From a bacterium (lineage in GTDB: Bacteria > UBP18 > UBA7526): a stretch of 10,522 nucleotides of DNA. This document shows positions 1 through 5,431 of this stretch, piece by piece. Under the pieces are notes generated by a model. That model ran no database searches and had not been told where the DNA came from. It worked only from the letters and a program-made list of their open reading frames with translations. Within the stretch, counting starts at the first letter, position 1; each line of letters begins with the position of its first letter. The position numbers and the translations under genes were made by a program. Where the stretch lies: assembly GCA_018903055.1 (NCBI GenBank), contig JAHIPW010000142.1:1-10522 (forward strand). The letters are read 5' to 3'.

Positions 1-77
1 ATCAGTAATCGGTGATCAGTGATCAGTTAATTAGTTGGATTAGGAAATTAGGTAATTGCCCGCCGGAGGCGAGGTCT

Positions 78-92
78 CGCCCCTCTGGGGCG
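78..92. repeat. Perfect GC-rich palindrome, CGCCCC-TCT-GGGGCG
   Basis: Six-base-pair arms (78-83 and 87-92) enclose a 3-nt loop. An overlapping alternative pairing is GCGAG (69-73) with CTCGC (76-80). A related palindrome, CGCCCC (4745-4750) with GGGGCG (4758-4763), occurs before hisI, so it may be a short dispersed palindromic repeat of this genome. There is no T-run after it, so it is not called a terminator. Confidence 0.5.
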
Positions 93-124
93 GAGGAGAC
101 TGGGATTTGGTGATTAGGGGACTG

Positions 125-143
125 CCCTTCGGATCCCGATGGG
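125..143. repeat. Hairpin-capable CCCTTCGG / CCGATGGG patch
   Basis: Arms 125-132 and 136-143 pair at 7 of 8 positions around the loop ATC. A second GGATCCC copy follows at 153-159 inside another partly self-complementary stretch. Probably spacer repeat material; no function can be read from it. Confidence 0.35.
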
Positions 144-266
144 ACTCTCAGGATCCCAGAGGGAGGGAATTGGGGACATTCCTAATTTCCTAATATCCTA
201 ATTTCCAAATCCCAATATCCAAGTTTCCTAATATCCAGAATCAAGGATCCAGGATCCAGGATCAAG

Positions 267-320
267 TATCCAGTATCTGTGATCTGTGCCAATCCGTAAT
301 AAATCTGTGTGAATCCGTGT
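267..320 (+). repeat. 54-nt spacer repeat, copy A (before murA)
   Basis: By hand alignment this segment matches 5358-5411, upstream of trpD, at 47 of 54 positions without gaps. Each copy ends a short distance before a gene start and is followed by a GAG-rich motif carrying or abutting the start. Internally it is built of ATCTGTG/ATCCGTG units. It is likely a dispersed intergenic element rather than a gene-specific operator. Confidence 0.6.
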
Positions 321-321
321 T

Positions 322-338
322 AAGGGAGTGAAACGACC
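322..338 (+). promoter_or_regulatory. murA ribosome binding site region
   Basis: AAGGGAG at 322-328 is a plausible Shine-Dalgarno about 10 nt before the GTG at 339. The 13-mer GAGTGAAACGACC (326-338), directly abutting the start, resembles the GAGCGTAGCGAGG motif before trpD. Confidence 0.5.
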
Positions 339-1589
339 GTGGAAAGAATTATCATTACTGGTGGAGAGAGACTAAAGGGTAGAGTAAGGATAAGCGGTTC
401 AAAGAATGCCGCCCTCCCCATCATGGCTGCTACATTATTGACCAATGGAGTAACTACTCTATCGAATATCCCTCGCCTTAAGGATGTCACTACCATGGCC
501 CGGGTATTAAGAACCCTGGGGGCCAAGGTAGAATTTAGGGAAAGGGAACTGAAGATCGATACTACCAATGTCGATAGCTTCCTCGCTCCCTATAATCTGG
601 TGAAGACCATGAGGGCCTCTTTCCTCGTCTTTGGGCCTCTTCTGGCAAAGTTGGGAAGGGCGAGGGTCTCTCTGCCCGGAGGATGTGCCATTGGGTCCCG
701 CCCGGTAGACCTCCATCTGAGGGGATTTGAAGAGTTGGGGGCAGAAGTGAGCATGGGGGGTGGCTATACCCAGGTGAAGAGGGATGGCCTGATGGGTGCT
801 GAAATCTATTTAGACTTCCCCTCTGTGGGGGCAACAGAGAATCTCATGATGGCTGCTACCCTGGCCAAGGGAAAGACGATCATAGAAAATGCGGCCAAAG
901 AGCCAGAGATTGTTGATCTGGCAAACTTTCTAAACAAGATGGGAGCAAAGATCAAGGGTGCTGGAACGGATACTATTGAGATTATCGGGATAAAGGAACT
1001 GAAAGGAACAGATTACTCCATAATCCCGGATAGGATTGAGGCCGGAACCTATATGATTGCCTCTGCCATTACCAGAGGAGATGTCACATTGGAGGGGGCC
1101 AGGCTCGACCATCTTGAGCCCCTGGTTACCAAACTCCGCGAAATCGGAGTGGAGGTTATTGAAAATGAAGGAGCAATTGAAATAAGAGCAAAAAGAGGAA
1201 TAAAGGCCGTAGATGTCAAGACCTTGCCCTATCCCGGTTTCCCCACCGATATGCAGGCTCAGTTCATGGCTCTTATGAGTATTACTCCGGGAATGAGCAT
1301 TATTACCGAGACGGTATTTGAAAACAGGTTCATGCACGTTTCAGAACTTGCCAGGATGGGAGCAGATATTAAGATTGAGGGAGCGAGCGCCATAGTAAAG
1401 GGAGTAAAGTCTCTGAGTGGGGCACCGGTCATGGCCACTGATCTGAGGGCCTCCGCTGCTCTGATCCTGGCCGGTTTAGTTGCTAAGGGAAAGACAGAGA
1501 TCTCTCGTATCTATCACCTAGATCGGGGATACGAAAGGATTGAGGAAAAACTTTCCAATTTGGGAGCGAAGATAGAGAGGATTAAATAG
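339..1589 (+). CDS. murA: UDP-N-acetylglucosamine 1-carboxyvinyltransferase (MurA)
   Basis: MurA transfers enolpyruvate from phosphoenolpyruvate to UDP-GlcNAc, the first committed step of peptidoglycan synthesis, in the cytosol. The 416-residue length is typical. Family landmarks are intact: SGSKNAALP with Lys22/Asn23, the loop [12 protein letters not shown] with catalytic Cys116 (a Cys enzyme, so expected to be fosfomycin-sensitive rather than of the Asp type), [10 protein letters not shown] with general-base Asp304, DLRAS with Arg370, and IYHLDRGYE with Arg396. The GTG start gives the usual MurA N-terminus, beginning [14 protein letters not shown], and has AAGGGAG upstream. A 138-nt repeat-rich spacer separates it from hisD, so co-transcription is possible but not shown. 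The gene looks richer in GC than the his genes that follow. Confidence 0.97.
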   Translation: MERIIITGGERLKGRVRISGSKNAALPIMAATLLTNGVTTLSNIPRLKDVTTMARVLRTLGAKVEFRERELKIDTTNVDSFLAPYNLVKTMRASFLVFGPLLAKLGRARVSLPGGCAIGSRPVDLHLRGFEELGAEVSMGGGYTQVKRDGLMGAEIYLDFPSVGATENLMMAATLAKGKTIIENAAKEPEIVDLANFLNKMGAKIKGAGTDTIEIIGIKELKGTDYSIIPDRIEAGTYMIASAITRGDVTLEGARLDHLEPLVTKLREIGVEVIENEGAIEIRAKRGIKAVDVKTLPYPGFPTDMQAQFMALMSITPGMSIITETVFENRFMHVSELARMGADIKIEGASAIVKGVKSLSGAPVMATDLRASAALILAGLVAKGKTEISRIYHLDRGYERIEEKLSNLGAKIERIK

Positions 1590-1716
1590 TGGGACAGAAC
1601 AGGCTACAGGTCACAAGCTGCAGGCTACAAGCTACAGGCTATAAGCTACAGGTCACAAGCTACAGGCTCCACAAAACTTGTGGCTTGGAACTTGTGGCTG
1701 GTAGCAGTTAAAACAA
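1590..1716. repeat. Spacer of degenerate ACAAGCTACAGGCT tandem repeats
   Basis: Between about 1600 and 1668 the sequence cycles through variants of ACAAGCTACAGGCT and ACAGGTCACAAGCT. It then turns into AACTTGTGGCT repeats (1676-1701), which partly complement the first block. CCACAA (1669-1674) and TTGTGG (1678-1683) form a perfect 6-bp stem with loop AAC. It holds no gene. Its mixed direct and inverted architecture resembles the other spacers here. Confidence 0.7.
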
Positions 1717-1722
1717 GAGGAG
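1717..1722 (+). promoter_or_regulatory. hisD Shine-Dalgarno GAGGAG
   Basis: GAGGAG lies 5 nt before the ATG at 1728. It supports that start over the in-frame TTG at 1680, which lies inside the spacer repeats and would add 16 unrelated residues. Confidence 0.8.
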
Positions 1723-1727
1723 CAGAT

Positions 1728-3113
1728 ATGAAAATTCTAAGGATTGGCACCAAAGAATCTAAGGAAAAAATTGAGAAAATACTGAATCGCAAAACCCTTC
1801 TGGAAGATAAGAGATTGGAGCAGAAGGTCAAAGAGATTATTGAAGATGTACGAAGGAATGGTGACCAAGCACTATTAAAATATACTAGGAAGTTTGATAG
1901 GGTTCTCCTCACTTCTAAAAGATTAAGAGTCAGCAGAAGAGAGATTGAGGAAGCCCAAAAATTAGTAGACAAGGAGTTTGTAAAGGCATTAAAAAAAGCC
2001 TATCAGAATATCAAGAAGTATCATGAAAAGCAATTACCCCGATCCTTTAAGATTTACCCTCGAAAAGGAGTGAATTTAGAGGAGAGATTTCAGCCTTTAG
2101 AAAGGGTGGGACTTTATATTCCGGGAGGAAGAGCCTCCTATCCTTCTACAGTCTTAATGGCTGGCGTTCCGGCTAAGATAGCAGGGGTGAGAGAAATTAT
2201 CATGGTCTCGCCACCCCAAAGAGACGGGAAACTAAGTCCCTATATTTTAGTGGCCGCAGGTTTAGTAGGAATAAGCGAAATCTATAAAGCGGGAGGGGCC
2301 CAGGCCATTGCTGCCTTAGCCTATGGTACAGAAATTATTCCCAAGGTAGATAAAATTGTTGGCCCGGGGAATATCTACGTTACCCTGGCAAAGAAGTTGG
2401 TTTATGGGGAAGTAGACATCGATATGCTCGCTGGGCCAAGTGAGATACTGATTTTAGCAGATGAAAGTGCCAATCCCTCCTTTATCGCTTGTGACTTAAT
2501 TGCTCAAGCCGAGCATGACAGACTATCCTGGCCTATTCTTGTTACTACTTCTTTAAAATTAGCCCAAAAAGTGGAAGAGGAGATTAAGGAACAGGTTAAA
2601 TCCCTGAGGCGAAAAGAGATAATTGATACTTCCTTAAAGAATAACGGGGTCTTAATTGTCACTAAAAATCTGAAAGAAACGATTGATCTGGCGAATGAGA
2701 TTGCCCCAGAGCACCTGGAGATTATGACCAGAAATCCAGAACAAGTAGCGAAGAAGATCAAAAATGCTGGTGCTATATTTCTAGGTCCCTATTCCGCTGA
2801 GTCAGTAGGGGACTATATTGCTGGACCAAATCACATCCTTCCCACAAGTGGCACGGCAAGATTCTATTCACCTTTAGGGGTGAGGGACTTTATGAAGTCC
2901 TCTCACATTATTTCGTACTCTAAAGAAGCCCTAAAGAAAGAAGCGAAAGAGATTATAGAGCTTGCCCACAGAGAAGGCCTGGACGGCCACGCCCGGGCAG
3001 TAAAGATTAGACTGCAACCGCAGAGAACGCCCAATTATCGCAAAAAGCGCAAAAAACCTTTGCGGACTTCGCGGACTTTTAGCGGCCTTAGCGGTTGCAA
3101 GGAAGGAGATTAA
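1728..3113 (+). CDS. hisD: Histidinol dehydrogenase (HisD) with a non-standard basic C-terminal tail
   Basis: HisD is the Zn- and NAD-dependent enzyme that oxidises L-histidinol to L-histidine in two steps, ending the pathway. Signatures are intact: RVGLYIPGGRASYPSTVLM, GAQAIAALAYGTE, VGPGNIYVTLAKK, the Zn ligands Gln260 and His263 (AQAEHD), Asp362 (VGDYIAGPNH) and His421 (GLDGHARA), and the catalytic pair Glu328-His329 (APEHLE). The ATG at 1728 has a good Shine-Dalgarno and gives 461 residues, longer than the usual ~430. The family normally ends a few residues after HARAVxIRL, reached here at Leu429. The remaining 32 residues are Arg/Lys-rich and encoded by an imperfect palindrome (3013-3099). 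The stop is 1 nt before hisB, and the hisB ribosome binding site lies inside this tail. Confidence 0.96.
   Translation: MKILRIGTKESKEKIEKILNRKTLLEDKRLEQKVKEIIEDVRRNGDQALLKYTRKFDRVLLTSKRLRVSRREIEEAQKLVDKEFVKALKKAYQNIKKYHEKQLPRSFKIYPRKGVNLEERFQPLERVGLYIPGGRASYPSTVLMAGVPAKIAGVREIIMVSPPQRDGKLSPYILVAAGLVGISEIYKAGGAQAIAALAYGTEIIPKVDKIVGPGNIYVTLAKKLVYGEVDIDMLAGPSEILILADESANPSFIACDLIAQAEHDRLSWPILVTTSLKLAQKVEEEIKEQVKSLRRKEIIDTSLKNNGVLIVTKNLKETIDLANEIAPEHLEIMTRNPEQVAKKIKNAGAIFLGPYSAESVGDYIAGPNHILPTSGTARFYSPLGVRDFMKSSHIISYSKEALKKEAKEIIELAHREGLDGHARAVKIRLQPQRTPNYRKKRKKPLRTSRTFSGLSGCKEGD
3013..3099. repeat. 87-nt imperfect palindrome forming the hisD tail
   Basis: Two 41-nt arms (3013-3053 and 3059-3099) flank a 5-nt loop (AAACC). 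The outer 9 nt are perfectly complementary (TGCAACCGC with GCGGTTGCA). CGC on the left faces GCG on the right in matching register, with blocks of 9, 9, 11, 9 and 3 nt on both sides; by hand about 27 of 41 positions pair. The element begins at the Leu429 codon, where the HisD family consensus runs out, and ends just before the hisB Shine-Dalgarno. I infer insertion of a dispersed palindromic repeat at the gene end, displacing the original stop. Read as RNA it could fold at the hisD-hisB junction. Confidence 0.7.
3103..3110 (+). promoter_or_regulatory. hisB Shine-Dalgarno AAGGAGAT inside hisD
   Basis: AAGGAGAT ends 4 nt before the hisB ATG at 3115 and lies within the last codons of hisD, immediately outside the palindrome. 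The one-base gap between genes suggests translational coupling. Confidence 0.85.
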
Positions 3114-3114
3114 A

Positions 3115-3729
3115 ATGGCAGAGAGAACAGCAGAGAAGATAAGGAAGACGAAGGAAACAGAGATTAGTTTAAAACTCAATCTTGATGGAACCGGAAAGAG
3201 CCGAATTAAGACAGGTATCGGGTTACTGGACCATATGTTGGAACTCTTTGCTTTTCACGGTTTATTTGATTTAGAGATTGAAGCAAAAGGAGACCTAGAG
3301 GTCGACATCCATCATACCAATGAGGATATTGGTATTGTCTTAGGCCAAGTATTTAAGCAGGCCCTGGGCGATAAAAAGGGAATAAAGAGATTCGGTTCTG
3401 CTTCGGTACCTATGGAAGGTGTATTGGCTAAAGTTACTGTAGATATCAGTGGCAGAGGTCATTTCAAGGGGGGACTCGATTCAGCTGTTACAACCGACGA
3501 GGACGAAAAATATTCTAAAAAATATTTTGACCATTTCTGGGAATCATTTGCTAAGCAAAGCGGGATTAATTTGATTATTGAAGAGGTAAAGTGTTTTGAT
3601 GTTACCACTCCCGATATTCATACACTACTGGAGCCTATATTTAAAGCTCTGGGTCTTGCTTTGCGTCAGGCTGTGGAAATCGACCCCCGCAGAAAAGATG
3701 TGCCTTCCACCAAAGGCATTATTGATTAG
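3115..3729 (+). CDS. hisB: Imidazoleglycerol-phosphate dehydratase (HisB), with an altered metal motif
   Basis: HisB dehydrates imidazole glycerol phosphate to imidazole acetol phosphate using a di-manganese centre. This is the monofunctional form (204 residues, no HAD phosphatase domain). Clear landmarks are TGIGLLDHML (His40), HHTNEDIG (His66, His67, Glu70, Asp71), ALGDKKGIKRFG, VDISGRGHF, FDHFWESFA, FKALGLALRQA and the ending DVPSTKGIID. Two points are odd. The second metal motif, normally HHxxE, reads His169-Thr170-Leu-Leu-Glu173, so its second His is missing. The stretch usually written PMDE reads PMEG (99-102). The rest of the fold and the pathway context argue for a HisB, but activity could be reduced or metal binding rearranged. 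It is tightly linked to hisD. Confidence 0.9.
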   Translation: MAERTAEKIRKTKETEISLKLNLDGTGKSRIKTGIGLLDHMLELFAFHGLFDLEIEAKGDLEVDIHHTNEDIGIVLGQVFKQALGDKKGIKRFGSASVPMEGVLAKVTVDISGRGHFKGGLDSAVTTDEDEKYSKKYFDHFWESFAKQSGINLIIEEVKCFDVTTPDIHTLLEPIFKALGLALRQAVEIDPRRKDVPSTKGIID

Positions 3730-3790
3730 TAATCAAACTGTTAACTGGTTACTGTTAACTGGTTACTAACCGAACAATAGTGAGGTTGCT
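3730..3790 (+). repeat. Spacer with a tandem 14-nt repeat and hisA ribosome binding site
   Basis: TGTTAACTGGTTAC occurs twice in perfect tandem (3739-3752 and 3753-3766). It is followed by GAACAATAGTGAGG (3772-3785), which places GAGG exactly 5 nt before the hisA ATG. The spacer before trpC has the same arrangement: ACTGGTTAC-type repeats, then GAACAAAGTGAGG, then 5 nt, then ATG. Confidence 0.65.
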
Positions 3791-4516
3791 ATGCTCATCA
3801 TTCCAGCCATCGATCTCATTGAGGAAAGGTGCGTAAGATTAAAGGAAGGTAAATTATCCTCTGAAGAAGTCTATTCTAAGGAACCTGTTGCTGTAGCTGA
3901 ACTATGGGAACTAAAAGGAGCAGAGAGATTACATATTATTGACTTAGATGGCGCCTTTGAAGGAAAACCCCAGAACCTGAAAGTAGTCAAAAGAATTGCT
4001 AGAAGTGTTAAGATACCTATTCAGTTTGGAGGCGGAGTAAGGAACTTAAGAACAATTAAGGAAGTCTTAGATTGTGGTGTAGAGTATGTGATTTTAGGGA
4101 CCAGCGCCATCTCCAAACCAGAATTCGTTAAGAAAGCAGTAAAGAGATTCGGAAAGAGAATAATGGTAAGCATCGATGCCTCCAATCTAAAGGTTAGAGT
4201 CCAGGGATGGGAGAAGAAAACCAGGAAGACCGCCCCCATCTTAGCCAAGGAGATGGAGAGATTGGGAGTAAGAAATATTATCTTCACTGATATAAAAAGA
4301 GATGGAACTTTAAGAGGGCCCAATATCTCCCAGATTAAGAAGATGCTAAAAGCAGTAAATACTCCTTTAATAGTCTCTGGAGGAATCTCTTCTTTAGAAG
4401 ACATAAAGAAATTAAAACCCTTGGAAAAAAAGGGACTATTCGGGGTTATTGTAGGCAAGGCCCTCTATACGGGCCAGGTAGATTTGGAGGAGGCTATCGG
4501 GATAGGTAAGCAGTAA
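3791..4516 (+). CDS. hisA: ProFAR isomerase (HisA)
   Basis: HisA is the (βα)8-barrel enzyme that performs the Amadori rearrangement of ProFAR to PRFAR in histidine synthesis. The 241-residue length is typical. Visible landmarks are PAIDL with catalytic Asp8, HIIDLDGAF, the phosphate-binding QFGGGVRN, VSIDAS with Asp129, GW after strand 5, FTDIKRDGTLRGPN (Thr166, Asp171), VSGGISS and GVIVGKALY. The start is fixed by GAGG 5 nt upstream. The usual downstream partner hisF is absent; hisI follows after a 273-nt spacer. Because trp genes are nearby and trpF is not seen, a PriA-like dual HisA/TrpF role is conceivable, but nothing in the sequence specifically shows it. Confidence 0.95.
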   Translation: MLIIPAIDLIEERCVRLKEGKLSSEEVYSKEPVAVAELWELKGAERLHIIDLDGAFEGKPQNLKVVKRIARSVKIPIQFGGGVRNLRTIKEVLDCGVEYVILGTSAISKPEFVKKAVKRFGKRIMVSIDASNLKVRVQGWEKKTRKTAPILAKEMERLGVRNIIFTDIKRDGTLRGPNISQIKKMLKAVNTPLIVSGGISSLEDIKKLKPLEKKGLFGVIVGKALYTGQVDLEEAIGIGKQ

Positions 4517-4652
4517 CTAATGAAACGGGGACACGGGGAAAGGGAGAAACGGAGAGATAGGGAAACGGAGACATAGAGACACGGGGACAGGGAGAGAGTC
4601 ACCGATTCCCCGCTTCGCCGATTCTCCGATTCAAAGAAAACAGGGGACAAAA
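4517..4652. repeat. Purine-rich ACGGGGA/ACGGAGA repeat spacer
   Basis: From about 4523 to 4595 the spacer consists of degenerate ACGGGGACA, ACGGAGA and GGGAGA repeats on the + strand. It is followed by a CCGATTC-type repeat (4602-4632). It holds no recognisable gene and hisF is not hidden here. There is no evident promoter. The repeats end near AGGGGAC (4642-4648), a possible weak ribosome binding site for the small ORF at 4653. Confidence 0.6.
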
Positions 4653-4793
4653 ATGAACCCCGCCCCTCATAAAATTGGCAATCCTGAGATTGAAAAGTTT
4701 GAACCAATAGATTTTTTCTTTATAAAAGTTATTTGCGTGAATCCCGCCCCCCAGAGAGGGGCGAGGATGAATACAAAAGGAGGGGCGGGGTGA
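4653..4793 (+). CDS. Possible 46-residue small ORF overlapping the hisI start
   Basis: The ATG at 4653 is preceded by AGGGGAC about 4 nt upstream and opens 46 codons ending in TGA at 4791-4793. That stop shares the sequence GTGA with the hisI GTG start (4790), the classic 4-nt overlap of coupled genes. The predicted peptide has no family I recognise. It contains NPAP twice (residues 2-5 and 30-33), a Phe-Phe-Phe run (21-23), a single His, and a Gly/Arg-rich end. The NPAP copies come from the repeated CCCGCCCC blocks, so the frame may be an accident of repeat sequence. It is not His-rich, so it is not a classical his attenuator peptide. Treat as speculative. Confidence 0.22.
   Translation: MNPAPHKIGNPEIEKFEPIDFFFIKVICVNPAPQRGARMNTKGGAG
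4657..4791 (+). promoter_or_regulatory. Candidate hisI leader with mutually exclusive G/C pairings
   Basis: Four blocks are visible: A, ACCCCGCCCCTC (4657-4668); B, CCCGCCCC (4743-4750); C, GGGGCG (4758-4763); D, GAGGGGCGGGGT (4780-4791). A is a perfect 12-nt reverse complement of D. Bases 4743-4750 of B are a perfect 8-nt complement of 4782-4789 in D. B can instead form a 6-bp hairpin with C (loop CCAGAGA). D overlaps the hisI Shine-Dalgarno and the first two bases of its GTG start, so A:D or B:D would hide the start while B:C would remove one competitor. This could be a translational switch or just recurring palindromic repeat DNA. Confidence 0.35.
4777..4782 (+). promoter_or_regulatory. 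hisI Shine-Dalgarno AAGGAG
   Basis: AAGGAG lies 7 nt before the GTG at 4790. It fixes this start over a TTG at 4733, which has no ribosome binding site and would add 19 residues unlike the family. Confidence 0.8.
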
Positions 4794-5224
4794 AGAAATT
4801 ACTTGAACGATTGAAGTTTGATGAGAAAGGTCTCATCCCGGTCATCATTCAGGATGTTGATACTAATGAAGTCTTGATGCTTGCCTATATGAATGAGGAG
4901 GCCTTCATCATGACCATGGAAACGGGGAAGACCCACTTCTGGAGCCGGTCAAGAGAGAAGTTATGGCTAAAGGGCGAGGAATCAGGAAACTATCAGCAAG
5001 TGGAGGATGTCTACTTCGACTGCGATGCAGATACTTTACTCATTAAAGTCCGTCAGGTAAGGGGCGCCTGCCACAAGGGCTACCGGTCCTGTTTCTATCG
5101 CCAGATGAAGAAGGAAGGAGAGGTAAAAGTAATCGGAAAGAAGGTCTTTGAGCCGGACAAGGTCTATGGCCCAAAGGAGACCATAGAGAAGACCTATAAA
5201 GCCTTAAAACGAAGCAAGAAATGA
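4790..5224 (+). CDS. hisI: Phosphoribosyl-AMP cyclohydrolase (HisI)
   Basis: HisI opens the adenine ring of phosphoribosyl-AMP, the third step of histidine synthesis, using Zn and Mg. The 144 residues correspond to the PRA-CH domain alone; no HisE (PRA-PH) domain follows, so the pyrophosphohydrolase must be a separate gene outside the window. Landmarks are [43 protein letters not shown] with Asp77, Asp79 and Asp81, and the three zinc cysteines Cys78, Cys94 and Cys101 with the family spacing (16 and 7). The GTG start is supported by AAGGAG and by the N-terminus [16 protein letters not shown]. The start is embedded in the G/C-rich leader described above. Confidence 0.95.
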   Translation: MKKLLERLKFDEKGLIPVIIQDVDTNEVLMLAYMNEEAFIMTMETGKTHFWSRSREKLWLKGEESGNYQQVEDVYFDCDADTLLIKVRQVRGACHKGYRSCFYRQMKKEGEVKVIGKKVFEPDKVYGPKETIEKTYKALKRSKK

Positions 5225-5413
5225 TAGAGTAGAAGAGTAGGAAAGTAGGAAAGTAGAAAAGAAAAAAAGTAAAAAGGATATCCGGTTATCCGGTAATCAG
5301 GTAATCGGTAATCAAAGTCACTATCGAAATATCAATCTGTCGAGAACAAGGTTCAGACATCCAGTATCTGTGATCTGTGCTCATCTGTAATAAATCTGTG
5401 ATAATCTGTGTCT
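5225..5413. repeat. Spacer with AGTAGGAA and GGTAATC repeats
   Basis: It begins with AGTAGAAG/AGTAGGAA repeats and an A-rich run (5228-5275). GGTTATCC/GGTAATC tandem repeats follow (5283-5316), and it ends with the 54-nt element shared with murA. I see no gene, promoter or terminator. A small trp leader peptide was looked for; no ORF with tandem Trp codons is present. Confidence 0.65.
5358..5411 (+). repeat. 54-nt spacer repeat, copy B (before trpD)
   Basis: Second copy of the element at 267-320, with 47 of 54 identical positions and no gaps. The longest shared blocks are 22 nt (5359-5380) and 14 nt (5387-5400). It ends 2 nt before the GAGCGTAGCGAGG motif that carries the trpD ribosome binding site. 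Confidence 0.6.
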
Positions 5414-5426
5414 GAGCGTAGCGAGG
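5414..5426 (+). promoter_or_regulatory. trpD ribosome binding site in GAGCGTAGCGAGG motif
   Basis: The terminal GAGG (5423-5426) lies 5 nt before the ATG at 5432, the same spacing as at hisA and trpC. This argues against the in-frame GTG at 5408, which lies inside the repeat. Confidence 0.7.
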
Positions 5427-5431
5427 TGGAG

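Larger units (their letters stand above)
1..338. repeat. Gene-free spacer built of short repeats and palindromes
   Basis: No convincing ORF is seen on either strand outside the murA frame. From left to right it holds ATCAGT/GATCAG repeats (1-28), one arm of a 14-nt inverted repeat (39-52), a GC-rich palindromic patch (61-100), a hairpin-capable patch with two GGATCCC copies (121-165), the second arm of the inverted repeat (181-194) inside CCTAAT/TTTCC repeats (178-237), GGATCCA repeats (244-262), and a 54-nt element (267-320) that recurs before trpD. I see no clear promoter, tRNA or terminator. The murA ribosome binding site lies at its right end. Confidence 0.75.

Noticed and set aside
1600-1701. 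CRISPR-like array
   Set aside because: Units are short, degenerate and contiguous, with no spacers of constant length and no cas genes.
1680-1727. Upstream TTG start for hisD (16 extra residues)
   Set aside because: It lies in spacer repeats with no ribosome binding site; the ATG at 1728 has GAGGAG at ideal spacing and a family-like N-terminus.
3739-3766. TGTTAACTGGTTAC tandem repeat as a TrpR-like operator
   Set aside because: GTTAAC resembles part of a trp operator, but it precedes hisA, lacks the full palindrome, and belongs to the ACTGGTTA repeat type also seen before trpC.
4674-4718. Intrinsic terminator after hisA (ATTGG/CCAAT, CAATC/GATTG, then a T-rich run)
   Set aside because: The stems are only 5 bp and AT-rich with asymmetric spacing; too weak to call, and the segment is also part of the candidate sORF.
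4733-4789. Upstream TTG start for hisI (19 extra residues)
   Set aside because: No ribosome binding site, and the added residues come from G/C repeat blocks; the GTG at 4790 has AAGGAG.
5408-5431. GTG start for trpD at 5408
   Set aside because: It sits in the 54-nt repeat; the ATG at 5432 has GAGG 5 nt upstream and the standard TrpD start.
5225-5431. trp leader peptide or T-box upstream of trpD
   Set aside because: No short ORF with tandem Trp codons and no T-box-like conserved stem or terminator is visible; the stretch is simple repeats.
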